A DNA stretch of 64,000 nucleotides from Marinobacter salicampi. GTDB lineage: Bacteria; Pseudomonadota; Gammaproteobacteria; Pseudomonadales; Oleiphilaceae. The notes beneath the pieces are model-generated. The model was not told the DNA's origin. It saw nothing but the letters and a program-made list of their open reading frames with translations, and did no database searches. The stretch lies in the NCBI RefSeq assembly GCF_011074795.1, contig NZ_JAAMPF010000026.1, positions 240,788 to 304,787 of the forward strand, in the 5' to 3' direction. This document shows positions 1-8,773 of the stretch, in pieces. Numbering within the stretch: position 1 is the stretch's first letter; the number at the start of each line of letters is the position of its first letter. The position numbers and the translations under genes are program-made.

Positions 1-412
1 GCGCAGGCAAACCCTGACGCCGTGCTTCACGAAGGGACGGCAGGACCGCCTCAATACTGCGGGCCGTCCCGATGACATTGGTGTGCACATTGCGCTCGAT
101 AAGATCGGCGCTGAACTCGGCGATGTCCAGATACTCACAGGTACCCGCATTCAGTATGGCTGCCTGAACCGGCCTAACCTGCTCCAGCTGCTTCTGAACC
201 CCTTCAAGGTCAGCCTTGCTGGTGGTGTCGGCCGGAGCGATGATTACCTGCCCTGGTGCAGTACTGGCCAGCTCAGCAAGCGCATCTTTTCGACGGCCTG
301 TAGCGACCACCTGATGTCCTTCTTTCAGAAGCGCTTCAGCCAGCGCATGTCCGATGCCAGAAGTCGCGCCGGTTAACCAGAGGGTGATGGGTCGGTTAAA
401 AAGATCACTCAT
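1..412 (-). CDS. Short-chain dehydrogenase/reductase, partial (3' end outside window)
   Basis: The first 137 codons read MSDLFNRPITLWLTGATSGI and continue as a classical SDR. The glycine-rich cofactor loop TGATSGIG lies near residues 14-21 and an NAG motif (ILNAGTCEYLD) near residue 85, so it is an NAD(P)-dependent oxidoreductase of unknown substrate. The catalytic YxxxK would lie beyond the window edge. Its ATG overlaps the stop of the upstream SnoaL-like gene by 4 bases (ATGA), so the two are translationally coupled in the desaturase operon. Related gammaproteobacterial operons continue with an amine-oxidase-like flavoprotein and a cyclopropane fatty acid synthase (recalled, not seen here), which would fit membrane-lipid modification. 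Confidence 0.85.
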   Translation of the reverse strand, partial: MSDLFNRPITLWLTGATSGIGHALAEALLKEGHQVVATGRRKDALAELASTAPGQVIIAPADTTSKADLEGVQKQLEQVRPVQAAILNAGTCEYLDIAEFSADLIERNVHTNVIGTARSIEAVLPSLREARRQGLPA

Positions 413-879
413 GCTGCGTGTTTCCTTAGCCAGCGCACGGCACTACCCAAAACCGGCAGATTCTCGTAAAGAAGCTGGCCCGCATCAAAGTAATCCCGGT
501 GCACAATGATGCGGTCATCCTGAAGTCTGAGCCTGCTGATACCGTCTACCTGAATCAGTTCGCCCCGGCGTATACGCTTGTGCCGCAGGTCCATCTTCCA
601 AGTGAGGCAGACGTTGTCGTCGTCAGCTACGGTGTCGAAAAACTCGAAGCGGCACTCGATGACGTTGGCATAAGCGCCGCTGAAGTACTGCTCCAGGGCG
701 GTGATTCCGGTCACTGACGTAAATGGGTCGGTAAACTGGATGTCAGCATGGTACACATCACTCAAAGGCCCGGTTTCGCTGCCACTCATGTTGTTGAACA
801 GCTCCCGGAACCTGTCGAGGACAGGACCGCGGGAGGCGAAGGGTATAGCCGATGGCTGTCCGGTGTGGGTCTGGTTCAT
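409..879 (-). CDS. SnoaL/NTF2-like protein
   Basis: This 156-residue soluble protein has the NTF2-like alpha+beta barrel pattern. A helix with RFRELFNNM is followed by YHADIQFTDPF, the usual turn after the cone-shaped helix, and later strands include CLTWKMDLR and a YFDAGQLLYE end. Such proteins are small ligand-binding or isomerase-like folds, and no catalytic residues can be assigned. The start ATG overlaps the desaturase stop by 4 bases and its own stop overlaps the next SDR start by 4 bases, so it is the middle gene of a tightly coupled three-gene unit. A role in lipid or pigment modification is inferred from context only. Confidence 0.8.
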   Translation of the reverse strand: MNQTHTGQPSAIPFASRGPVLDRFRELFNNMSGSETGPLSDVYHADIQFTDPFTSVTGITALEQYFSGAYANVIECRFEFFDTVADDDNVCLTWKMDLRHKRIRRGELIQVDGISRLRLQDDRIIVHRDYFDAGQLLYENLPVLGSAVRWLRKHAA

Positions 880-1862
880 GGCTTGACTCTCCGAAGTTCG
901 TCCAGACGCAGGGTTTCTTCCCGAATCTGGGCAGGCAAAGGGTTGAGGTCGTGGATAATGCCCAGCTTTTCGAGCACCCAGAGCAGGTAGTAGGTGATGT
1001 CGATCTCGTACCAGCGAAAACCCTGTCTTGCCGACTGGGGCCAGCGATGGTGATTGTTGTGCCAGCCCTCACCCAGAGTGATCAGAGCGAGCAGAAAATT
1101 GTTACGGCTGTCATCGCTGGTGTCGAAGCGCCGGCTACCCCATACATGGGCAAGGGAATTGATGGAAACCGTGGCGTGAAACAGCGCGACCGTCGAAATG
1201 ACAAAGCCCCAGACCACAAGCTGGACGCCATTGGTTCCCAGGCCCGGGGCCCACAGGGCCAGGGCTTCCCCAAGGCCGAAAATAAGCACAACCGCCACTG
1301 CCGGCACCAGGGCGTCGAAGCGGTTGATGAACCTCAGCTCGGGGAATCTGAGCCAGTCCCTAACCCGGCGTTCGTTCATCCGGAAGCCGTCCTCACAGGT
1401 AAACCACCCGATGTGTGCCCACCAGAAGCCGCTTTGCTTGGGTGAGTGCAGGTCTTCCGGTTGATCGGAGTGCTGGTGGTGGTGGCGATGATGGGCCGCC
1501 CACCACAAGGGGCCACGCTGGCCGGCGCTGGCGCCCAGCACGCCAAAGACAAACTGCCAGAACCTGTTGGTCTTGAAGGTCTTGTGGGAAAAATACCGAT
1601 GGTAGAAGCCCGTTATCGCAAACATGCGCAAGAAAAAGAAAGCAACCGCAAAACCAACGGCAAAGGCACTGGTGCCGGTGAACAAAACCAGCAGACAGGC
1701 AAGGTGCAGGCCTATGAATGGTAATACGCGCACGAAACTGAAAGCGCGCGGTTCGCCACTGATGTGATCTGAATGTGCCTCAGAATCGAACCATCTCACC
1801 ACACTGACCAACACGTTCTGAACTCGGGTCATAGACTGCCAGCCCTTTTTTGCCATACTCAT
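876..1862 (-). CDS. Acyl-CoA/acyl-lipid delta-9-type fatty acid desaturase
   Basis: A 328-residue membrane di-iron desaturase. The three histidine boxes are visible: HRYFSH near residue 88, HHRHHHQH near residue 124 and HNNHH near residue 267. Hydrophobic segments precede the first box and lie between the second and third, as in the acyl-CoA desaturase family. It should insert a cis double bond into saturated acyl chains using O2 and an electron donor. It is the first gene of a minus-strand operon with the SnoaL-like and SDR genes. The start is uncertain: ATGs at 1862, 1856 and 1832 are all in frame, and only the last has an AAGG-like ribosome site at reasonable spacing. The longest form is given. 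Confidence 0.9.
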   Translation of the reverse strand: MSMAKKGWQSMTRVQNVLVSVVRWFDSEAHSDHISGEPRAFSFVRVLPFIGLHLACLLVLFTGTSAFAVGFAVAFFFLRMFAITGFYHRYFSHKTFKTNRFWQFVFGVLGASAGQRGPLWWAAHHRHHHQHSDQPEDLHSPKQSGFWWAHIGWFTCEDGFRMNERRVRDWLRFPELRFINRFDALVPAVAVVLIFGLGEALALWAPGLGTNGVQLVVWGFVISTVALFHATVSINSLAHVWGSRRFDTSDDSRNNFLLALITLGEGWHNNHHRWPQSARQGFRWYEIDITYYLLWVLEKLGIIHDLNPLPAQIREETLRLDELRRVKP

Positions 1863-1900
1863 GATTTAACGGAAGTAACCGGAACCCGGCGCGCTCGGTT

Positions 1901-1910
1901 AATGTACGTT
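1901..1910. promoter_or_regulatory. Quasi-palindrome between desaturase and flavoprotein genes
   Basis: AATGTACGTT is a near-perfect inverted repeat with one mismatched pair. It sits midway in the 73-base divergent spacer and could be an operator for the desaturase operon or the divergent flavoprotein gene. The short length makes this weak. Confidence 0.2.
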
Positions 1911-1935
1911 CAGCCACCCCTCAATGGATGCATAG

Positions 1936-3030
1936 ATGACCATGTTTAACGAATCTCCCAAGCCGACGGTTATACGAAAGGCTGCCATCATCGGTTCAGG
2001 CATATCGGGCCTGACCGCTGCCCTCCGTTTGAATGAGGCGGGTGTGGAAACCGTGCTGTTTGAGAAAAGCCGCGGGCCTGGTGGTCGGCTGGCGTCAAAG
2101 CGTCTTGCTGACCTGGCTCACGGCTCGGCCGACGCTTCTGCCGATGTCTCTGTCGATATAGGCGCCCAGTATTTTACTGTTCGTAATCCAAGCTTCCGCT
2201 CGTTTCTCAATCGCTATGCCCGAGACCCGGATTCCGGCTCGGAGACGTATGACCAATGGCATGGCCGATTAAGGTACCAGGCTAGCGATGGCGACTGGGA
2301 CGCCTTTCATGCCGAGACCCGCTATGTTGGTGTGCCCAGGATGACCGCCATTTCCCGGGCGTTGGCCCAAACTCTTGATATCAGAACCGGGGTGCGAATC
2401 GAGCGCCTGATCCGCCCACTGACCGGCCAGTGGCATCTGAACGACAGTGAGGGCGCAGAGTATGGGCCGTTCGACGCTGTTATCCTGACCGTTCCGCCTG
2501 CCCAGGCAGAGGAAATTATTCTCAACAGCCATCTGGACCCGCTGGTTAATGCGTTCTCTGATGACATTGACCTGATGCAGGCTTGCTGGACTGTAGTTGC
2601 TCAGTATGAAAATGGTCTCGGGCTCGATTATGAAGGGCTCCAGCCACAGAGTGACGTCCTTCAGTGGGCAGGCAATAACTCAAGCAAGCCCGGGCGCAAT
2701 ACCAGCGGTGAATGGTGGGTTCTGCATGGCCGACCCGACTGGTCCGATGAGCATCAGGATTCACCGAAAGCCTACGTGGAAAAGGCTTTGCTTGATGCCT
2801 TCAGCCTGGCCACAGACACAGGGTCACAGCCCATCCAGGTCCATAGTCATCGATGGCTTTATGCCAAATCCAGCGCTAAAGCCGGACCGGGGCATCTTTG
2901 GTTTGCTGAGCACCAGGTTGCCTTGATCGGGGACTGGCTCAGTGGTGGTCGGGTCGAGGGCGCATTTGAAAGCGCTGACAGTCTGATCCGGGAGTGGAAA
3001 AAAACCGGCGACCTCCAGCCTCGCGGCTAA
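1936..3030 (+). CDS. Renalase-like NAD(P)/FAD-dependent oxidoreductase
   Basis: A 364-residue flavoprotein with an N-terminal FAD-binding Rossmann fold (AAIIGSGISGLTAALRL, residues 16-32), followed by FEKSRGPGGRLASKR, which is typical of the renalase/amine-oxidase-like COG3380 family. The C-terminal ALIGDWLSGGRVEGAFESA closes the FAD site, with a glycine-arginine pair and an exposed helix. The substrate is unknown. Two in-frame ATGs lie at the start (1936 and 1942). Its stop codon overlaps the stop of the convergent HD-domain gene by 3 bases within a 4-base shared segment. Confidence 0.85.
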   Translation: MTMFNESPKPTVIRKAAIIGSGISGLTAALRLNEAGVETVLFEKSRGPGGRLASKRLADLAHGSADASADVSVDIGAQYFTVRNPSFRSFLNRYARDPDSGSETYDQWHGRLRYQASDGDWDAFHAETRYVGVPRMTAISRALAQTLDIRTGVRIERLIRPLTGQWHLNDSEGAEYGPFDAVILTVPPAQAEEIILNSHLDPLVNAFSDDIDLMQACWTVVAQYENGLGLDYEGLQPQSDVLQWAGNNSSKPGRNTSGEWWVLHGRPDWSDEHQDSPKAYVEKALLDAFSLATDTGSQPIQVHSHRWLYAKSSAKAGPGHLWFAEHQVALIGDWLSGGRVEGAFESADSLIREWKKTGDLQPRG

Positions 3031-4511
3031 TGGCCGCGATCGGCGGGCAGATCATGCATGATGGCCGGACGATGGTAGAAGTGGGTGATGGTGCCGTCGC
3101 CAAACTTGGTAAAAAAAGCACTGACCTCGGTAATGCGTCGTAGGGTGCGGGTGCGGCGTACGGGGTCCCGTACAAGCACTTTGATACCGCTGAAATTATC
3201 CTGGATGTTGGAAAACCGTGCCCGCATGGAGCAGGTCACGACGTTCTCGGGCCTCAGTTCCATAGCGTCCGCCAGATAGGCGCTGTGGTCCTCAATACCT
3301 TCCGGTGACAGGTCTTCCCGGGTATCCAGGTGGTCAAGTTTGACCCTGTCGACAATGCATTTGGAGTAACTTTGGGGTTTCTTTCGGGCCAGCTTGCGGA
3401 AGGCCTCCCAGAAAAAACTGTCGGTCAGTTCCGCAAAATACTGCATATCGCTGAGGCAGGTATCGACCCAGTCGAAGGTTTCCGGGTCCTCCAGCACTTC
3501 ATTGATGGCCTCTCTAAGCACCCAGTCGAACCCCAGTGCCGTCTTGTGGGCGTAAACCTTTCGGTACATCTGATGACGGCTATAGACAAAATCCTCCAGG
3601 GCTCCCAGACCTTTCTGGGTAATGGCCAACCCCAGCCAGGGTTGTTCCACATCCCAGCCAAACCGAAGGTTGCTGAGCAGGTGATCCAGGTTAAAGCCCC
3701 CGATTGTGACAGATGAATGGAAACCGTCCCGTAGCATGTAGTCTGCCCGGTCAGCATCTATCTCGCCTGATACCACAGAGGACAGCAGGTCCATCACCAG
3801 GGCAGGGGTGGAAGCCTCGCTCAGAGCACCGGACTCGGCATCGGCACCGGCTATAAAGTCCCAGAAGGTGCGCGCGTGGCGGCAGAAGGCTTCACTGGGC
3901 GTAACCCGGGTGGTTTCCATGATGCCCAGTATGTCCTGTGTACACAGCCCGGCGGCCTGCAGGTCGATGGACTCGAGCACATCGTAGGCAACCCGCACCG
4001 AGTAATGCTCGTGCTCGAGCTCGGTGGGTCGCTCGGGGTAAAATCGGGAGTAGTCCACCCCTTGCCAGAGATCATCGAACCGGTCTGGTCGGGACATGAG
4101 TTCGTGGATGCGGCGTGCCTGGGTAAACTGGTGGGAAAAACTGGAATGGCCGCTGTCGTGCAAGAGGCAGCCCAGCCGTATGGTCTTGGCCAGATAATCG
4201 ATGGCGTCTAGCTGACTGAGGCTCAGGTCCACCTGTTCACTGAGCTGACGTTCCCTCAGATAGGCATCAATCATGGCGCGGAACATGCGTCCGCCCACGT
4301 GCATCACCCCGATGCTGTGAAGAAAGCGGGAGTGAGTGGCACCAGGGAAGACCAGGCTGAGTATGTCATTCTGGCAAATATTACGAAGGCGCTGAAACAG
4401 GGGGTGATCGATTACCTGGATTTCATGGCGATACAGGGGGATGCCCCCATGGACCGGGTCCATGATCAGTTTGTCATAGGCTCCCAGCAGGTCGTTGACA
4501 GCGCTTCGCAC
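3027..4511 (-). CDS. HD-domain phosphohydrolase (dGTPase/SAMHD1-like, COG1078)
   Basis: This 494-residue protein carries a complete HD metal-binding set: HSRFLHSIG (residues 60-68) supplies the first histidine, LLHDSGHSSFSH (about 117-128) the HD pair, and DADRADYMLRD the distal aspartate. This is the arrangement of COG1078 HD phosphohydrolases related to dGTP triphosphohydrolases and SAMHD1, so hydrolysis of a nucleoside triphosphate or another phosphoester is expected. The substrate cannot be read from sequence. The start is a GTG at 4511 with GGAG about ten bases upstream; MDPVHGG at residue 17 is a possible internal start. It is divergent from the RssB-like gene. Confidence 0.85.
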   Translation of the reverse strand: MRSAVNDLLGAYDKLIMDPVHGGIPLYRHEIQVIDHPLFQRLRNICQNDILSLVFPGATHSRFLHSIGVMHVGGRMFRAMIDAYLRERQLSEQVDLSLSQLDAIDYLAKTIRLGCLLHDSGHSSFSHQFTQARRIHELMSRPDRFDDLWQGVDYSRFYPERPTELEHEHYSVRVAYDVLESIDLQAAGLCTQDILGIMETTRVTPSEAFCRHARTFWDFIAGADAESGALSEASTPALVMDLLSSVVSGEIDADRADYMLRDGFHSSVTIGGFNLDHLLSNLRFGWDVEQPWLGLAITQKGLGALEDFVYSRHQMYRKVYAHKTALGFDWVLREAINEVLEDPETFDWVDTCLSDMQYFAELTDSFFWEAFRKLARKKPQSYSKCIVDRVKLDHLDTREDLSPEGIEDHSAYLADAMELRPENVVTCSMRARFSNIQDNFSGIKVLVRDPVRRTRTLRRITEVSAFFTKFGDGTITHFYHRPAIMHDLPADRGH

Positions 4512-4648
4512 AGTTGAATCTCTCCAGCAATCAAAGGGTAAAGTTGAATCTTATCTTGTTATATCACAGCGTCGTGCCAGAATAGCCCTATACCAACCGC
4601 GAAATACGTGTTTTTGTTGTTTACGGCTAGTGGTTTAGGGTGACATCC

Positions 4649-5833
4649 ATGACATCGCGCACTGAGCGCATTTTGATAATTGACCCTGACGAGAAAGCCC
4701 GGGCCGAGCTGGACAGGCACCTTGAAACCAAGGGCTTCTATGTCAGCGGCTATGGCGATTTCCAGGCGGCCCGTCAGCTCTTTGAAGAGAGCCCACCGGA
4801 TGCCATTTTCGTGGACATGGTGCCTGCTGGCATCGCTGTCCTCAAGGAACGGCTGGAAAATCAGGACCTCTCCGTACCTCTGATTGCCTATTCTGGTGCG
4901 CAGACAGCCGCTGAGGTTGTAGCAGCCTTGCGGGCGGGGGCCTCTGATTTCGTACTCAAACCCTGTTCTGACAAGATCGCCCTGGATGATGTGCTCAGCA
5001 AACTGTTTGACCGTGTCCGGGTCACCAGGCTCAACCAGCTATACCGGCAGGAGCTTGAAGAGGCTAACCGTGACCTGCGGGCCGGCATCGCCGAACTGCG
5101 GGCAGACCAGCGGGCAGGGCGTAAGGTCCAGCTGCGGATGTTGCCCGACCATGAGCAGATGCTGGGCAGCTTCGCGGTCGACCACCTGATCAAGCCGTCC
5201 CTGTACCTGAGCGGCGACTTTCTTGACTATTTCCGCATTGATTCCGATAAGACCCTCGTCTACATCGCCGACGTGTCGGGCCACGGCGCCAGCTCGGCCT
5301 TTGTCACGGTTCTGCTGAAGAATCTGACCAATCGCCTGCAGCGTAATATGAGACGAGGTTCCAGCGACGATATTCTCTATCCTGACCGGTTTCTGGAGCG
5401 GATTAACTCGGAACTGCTGGATACAGGGCTGGGTAAGCATGTTACGGTATTCGTAGGGATCATCTCTGAGCGGGACCGAACCCTTCGTTACGCGGTCGGG
5501 GCGCATTTTCCTATGCCGATTCTTTCCTTTGACGGTGGTGAAACAGCGTTTCTGGAGGGTAACGGACTACCGGTGGGATTATTCGAAGAGCCCCATTGGG
5601 AGGTATATGAAAAACCGCTTTCCGGGCCATTCCGTCTGATTCTTTTCTCAGACGGCATTCTTGAGGTTATAAAAGCTCAGGGGCTTGACGAAAAGGAGCG
5701 TCGACTACTTGAACTCGTGTCGGGAGGTAGTCACACTATCGCCTCTCTGAACGATGCTCTGAACCTCGAACAGATTGTAGAGTTGCCGGATGATATTGCA
5801 CTCGTGTCGGTAACGGATGTCGTTTCGAAATGA
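4649..5833 (+). CDS. rssB: Response regulator with PP2C/SpoIIE phosphatase domain (RssB-like)
   Basis: A 394-residue cytoplasmic protein. The N-terminal receiver domain has IIDPDE acidic residues, the phospho-acceptor aspartate in IFVDM, serine in AYSGA and lysine in FVLKPC. A short coiled linker near residues 115-150 leads to a SpoIIE-type PP2C phosphatase domain with LSGDFLDYF and the metal-binding DVSGHG. This is the Pseudomonas RssB architecture, in which a phosphatase acts on a STAS partner to control RpoS; the partner gene follows with a 4-base overlap. ATG 4649 is preferred because AGGG at 4637-4640 is correctly spaced; GTG 4640 is in frame but would sit on that site. Confidence 0.8.
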   Translation: MTSRTERILIIDPDEKARAELDRHLETKGFYVSGYGDFQAARQLFEESPPDAIFVDMVPAGIAVLKERLENQDLSVPLIAYSGAQTAAEVVAALRAGASDFVLKPCSDKIALDDVLSKLFDRVRVTRLNQLYRQELEEANRDLRAGIAELRADQRAGRKVQLRMLPDHEQMLGSFAVDHLIKPSLYLSGDFLDYFRIDSDKTLVYIADVSGHGASSAFVTVLLKNLTNRLQRNMRRGSSDDILYPDRFLERINSELLDTGLGKHVTVFVGIISERDRTLRYAVGAHFPMPILSFDGGETAFLEGNGLPVGLFEEPHWEVYEKPLSGPFRLILFSDGILEVIKAQGLDEKERRLLELVSGGSHTIASLNDALNLEQIVELPDDIALVSVTDVVSK

Positions 5834-6336
5834 TGGCAGAAAACATGGCTGGCTATAAAATCCTGCAAGCTGAAAAACAGGGCATTTACCTCCTCAAGTT
5901 TATTGGGGAAATCCGGCTGAACCTGTGTTCAACGCTGGACCACCTGGTTGAGACCATTACCCAGGATCCTGCCTTCAAGACCGTCGTTGTGGATGTCACT
6001 GAAACTGAAATCATAGACAGCACGACCCTGGGACTGCTCGCCAAGATTGCTATGGCGGCAGAAAAGCGTAGCCATTTCCTGCCGACCCTGATATCCACCA
6101 ACCCCGACGTGACCCGAATCATTACCTCCATGGGCTTTGACAAGATTTTTATAATCGTCAAGGAGCCCGCTTCCCGAATTGAAGAGCTTGAAGAAATTCC
6201 CGTGCTCAGGGCCAGTGAACAGCAGGTGCGCGACAAGGTACTTGATGCTCATCGCGTGCTGATGAGTCTGAACAGCCGTAATCGGGAAGAATTCAAGAAT
6301 CTGGTACGTGCGCTTGAATGCGAGGAGCCGGGCTGA
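5830..6336 (+). CDS. rssC: STAS-domain anti-sigma factor antagonist (RssC-like)
   Basis: A 168-residue protein with an N-terminal STAS domain. VVVDVTETEIIDSTTLGLL (about residues 51-70) holds the conserved Ser/Thr in DSTTLG, the site that kinases phosphorylate and PP2C phosphatases such as the upstream gene dephosphorylate. A helical extension beyond the STAS core (about 115-168) is longer than in SpoIIAA. The start overlaps the upstream stop (ATGA), so both are made together. In Pseudomonas the RssB-RssC pair governs RpoS turnover; the same role here is inferred from architecture and coupling. A second ATG lies one codon downstream. Confidence 0.8.
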   Translation: MMAENMAGYKILQAEKQGIYLLKFIGEIRLNLCSTLDHLVETITQDPAFKTVVVDVTETEIIDSTTLGLLAKIAMAAEKRSHFLPTLISTNPDVTRIITSMGFDKIFIIVKEPASRIEELEEIPVLRASEQQVRDKVLDAHRVLMSLNSRNREEFKNLVRALECEEPG

Positions 6337-6413
6337 ACCGGAACCCTTTGCAGTACTGAAACTCCATGAGATGTACTTTCAGATAGCTTAATAGACGCTT
6401 GAGCGGGGATTCT

Positions 6414-7493
6414 ATGTCTCAGAATAACAAGCCTGACCAACAGGGCGAGAAAAAAGCCAACGAACAGGACAGGCATCATGTCGCGGTGCTCGGTGGTGGC
6501 AGTTTTGGCACAGCCATGGTCAAGGTGCTGGCGGAAAATGGCCATACCACCCACTTCTGGATGCGAGACGCCAGGCAGGTGGATGAAGTCGCAGAGCAGC
6601 ACTGCAACAGTCGTTACATGCCGGGCATCAAGTTGTCGGGTAATATCCGCCCCACCAGTGACCTTGCAGAAGCCATAGCGCAGGCGGAGATTGTCTTTGT
6701 TGCCATCCCCAGCAAGGCTTTTCGTACGGTTATCGTTGAAAACGCTGCCAGTTTCCGGGATGAGCAGATCGTAGTCAGTCTCACCAAAGGCATTGAGAAA
6801 GAAGGCTTCAAGCTGATGAGCGAGATCCTGCAGTCTGAATTGCCCCGGGCTCGCATTGGTGTGCTGAGCGGCCCCAACCTGGCAAGCGAGATAGTCAACC
6901 GTGACCTCACCGCCACCGTCATCGCCGCCAAGGATCCGGACGTTCGGCGCAAAGTCCAGCAAATGCTGGGTTGTGAGTACTTCAGGGTTTATGCCAACGT
7001 CGATATGTACGGGGTTGAATTATCGGGCGCGCTCAAGAATATCTACGCCATCGTTGCCGGCCTGGCCGCAGCCCTCGAGCTGGGGGAGAATGCCAAAGCC
7101 ATGCTGATTACCCGCAGCTTGGCAGAAATGAGCCGGTTCGCAGTGAGCCTGGGCGCCAACCCGATGACCTTTATGGGCCTGGCTGGCGTGGGCGACCTGG
7201 TCGTGACCTGTACTTCACCGAAGAGCCGTAATTTCCGCATTGGCTATGCTATAGGCCAGGGCAAAAAGCTTGACGAGGCAGTAGCGGAAATAGGGCAGGT
7301 GGCTGAAGGCATCTACACCCTGCTGCTGGTCAAGGAAAAAGCCGAGGAAATCGGCATCTATATGCCGCTTGTCAAAGGCTTGTATGAAATACTGTATGGC
7401 AACGCGTCCATCAAGGCCGTGATCAACAGCCTGATGATGGCAGTGCAGAATTCGGATGTGGAGTTCATCCTGCCGAGGACGCTCACCCACTAG
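6414..7493 (+). CDS. gpsA: NAD(P)H-dependent glycerol-3-phosphate dehydrogenase
   Basis: A 359-residue protein matching GpsA throughout: VAVLGGGSFGTAMV is the NAD(P) loop, GPNLASEI and ALKNIYAIVAGL the substrate-binding region with its catalytic lysine, and GLAGVGDLVVTCTSPKSRN the C-terminal signature. It reduces dihydroxyacetone phosphate to glycerol 3-phosphate for phospholipid synthesis. ATG 6414 is chosen because GAGCGGGGA lies just upstream; an in-frame TTG at 6399 would sit on that site. An N-terminal extension of about 18 polar residues before the Rossmann fold is unusual for the family. Confidence 0.95.
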   Translation: MSQNNKPDQQGEKKANEQDRHHVAVLGGGSFGTAMVKVLAENGHTTHFWMRDARQVDEVAEQHCNSRYMPGIKLSGNIRPTSDLAEAIAQAEIVFVAIPSKAFRTVIVENAASFRDEQIVVSLTKGIEKEGFKLMSEILQSELPRARIGVLSGPNLASEIVNRDLTATVIAAKDPDVRRKVQQMLGCEYFRVYANVDMYGVELSGALKNIYAIVAGLAAALELGENAKAMLITRSLAEMSRFAVSLGANPMTFMGLAGVGDLVVTCTSPKSRNFRIGYAIGQGKKLDEAVAEIGQVAEGIYTLLLVKEKAEEIGIYMPLVKGLYEILYGNASIKAVINSLMMAVQNSDVEFILPRTLTH

Positions 7494-7509
7494 CTTATCG
7501 GAGCAGCTC

Positions 7510-7968
7510 ATGTATCTGCTTGTGATGCGACATGGCGAAGCCGGCTGGCACACGCGTGATCAGGAGCGGGAACTGACAGAAGCGGGTCGCCTTGGCACAG
7601 GCTCAGTAGCGCGCATGATTGCGGCGTCGCCCTGGCGCCCGGAGGTGATCTGGGCAAGTCCGCTGGTACGGGCACGGCAGACTGCCGCAATTATTTCCGA
7701 AACCTGCAACCGGCCAGTGCTCGAGAAACCCTTTATTACGCCTGATGATGACCCCGGCCAATGCCTCGAAGCACTGCTTGACTGTAATATTGAACGCCTG
7801 ATGCTGGTTTCCCATATGCCTTTTGTCGGCGCACTCTCGACGCTGCTGGTGGATGGTCATCGGCGAGGTATTCCGTTCATGACCAGCCAGGCGGTCCTGT
7901 TGGATATGCCCATTGTGGGGCCGGGATGTGCTGACCTGAAAGACCAGTTTCTGCCTGACAGCGAATAA
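7510..7968 (+). CDS. sixA: Phosphohistidine phosphatase SixA
   Basis: A 152-residue histidine phosphatase of the SixA size class. The RHG motif is at residues 7-9 (LVMRHGEAG) with the nucleophile His8. The second histidine lies in LMLVSHMPFVGAL. SixA removes phosphate from histidine phosphotransfer proteins, and in E. coli acts on ArcB and on NPr. ATG 7510 gives the normal family start directly at the RHG strand; the open frame continues upstream into the gpsA 3' end without a domain. It lies 16 bases after gpsA and is probably cotranscribed with it. Confidence 0.9.
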   Translation: MYLLVMRHGEAGWHTRDQERELTEAGRLGTGSVARMIAASPWRPEVIWASPLVRARQTAAIISETCNRPVLEKPFITPDDDPGQCLEALLDCNIERLMLVSHMPFVGALSTLLVDGHRRGIPFMTSQAVLLDMPIVGPGCADLKDQFLPDSE

Positions 7969-8005
7969 AACGGCCAGTCAACGTATAAACGTGAAGGAGT
8001 CACCT

Positions 8006-8575
8006 ATGAGTCCTGACCCCAAGGGCATTGAAGCCCAGATCGAAGCCGCGAAGCCGGAGCCGAATGCCAGACCGCCGTTGGAAAAATGGGATCCGGAATT
8101 CTCCGGGGATATCGACATCCGCATAGCCCGTGATGGCGACTGGTACTACCAGGGCGAAAAGATGGCGCGGGAGGCGTTAGTCCGGCTTTTCTCCACTATT
8201 CTCAGGCGTGAGGATGACGGCGAATACTATCTGGTCACGCCCGTCGAAAAGTGGCGCATCAAGGTTGAGGATACGCCACTGATGGCCCACAACGTGACCG
8301 TCATGGGAGAAGGTCAGCAGCAGAAGGTGGAAGTCACCACCAACACGGGTGAAAGCATCACGCTTGGGCGGGAGCACTCCCTGCATATGGATACCTACCC
8401 GGGCTCTGATGAGCCACGACCTCTTGTTGATATGTATCACGGTTTACAGGCCCGGCTAGGTACCGCTGCCTTCTACGAGCTGGTGCGCTATGTTACTGAT
8501 AACCCTGACGGAACACACCAGAGCGTGGGGGTTTGGAGCGATGGGGTCTTCTTTGAATTGGGAAAGGGGGCTTGA
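8006..8575 (+). CDS. DUF1285-family protein
   Basis: A 189-residue cytoplasmic protein with the features of DUF1285: a proline-rich N-terminus ending in PPLEKWDPEF, the segment IRIARDGDWYYQGEKMAREA and a later YYLVTPVEKWRIKVED. The function is unknown; solved members have a two-domain beta fold. ATG 8006 follows GAAGGAG at ideal spacing, so the in-frame GTG at 7991 was not used. It follows sixA by 37 bases on the same strand, and is probably the last gene of the gpsA-sixA unit. Confidence 0.85.
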   Translation: MSPDPKGIEAQIEAAKPEPNARPPLEKWDPEFSGDIDIRIARDGDWYYQGEKMAREALVRLFSTILRREDDGEYYLVTPVEKWRIKVEDTPLMAHNVTVMGEGQQQKVEVTTNTGESITLGREHSLHMDTYPGSDEPRPLVDMYHGLQARLGTAAFYELVRYVTDNPDGTHQSVGVWSDGVFFELGKGA

Positions 8576-8773
8576 ATTCCCGGGGGGCGCCCTTATCGTT
8601 ACGGTAGAAAACGCAGTCTGACCCTTGTTAGACTGCACTTTCGTGTTACCGAAGTTAGCTCTTTTAACGAGGCCTGGTGGTCGCGAGTCCCTCTGTGCAG
8701 TCTGGCTGTTCAAGACTACTTACGATTGCCCTAACCTTACATACTCAGTCATTGCGACACGCAAGGAGATCAC

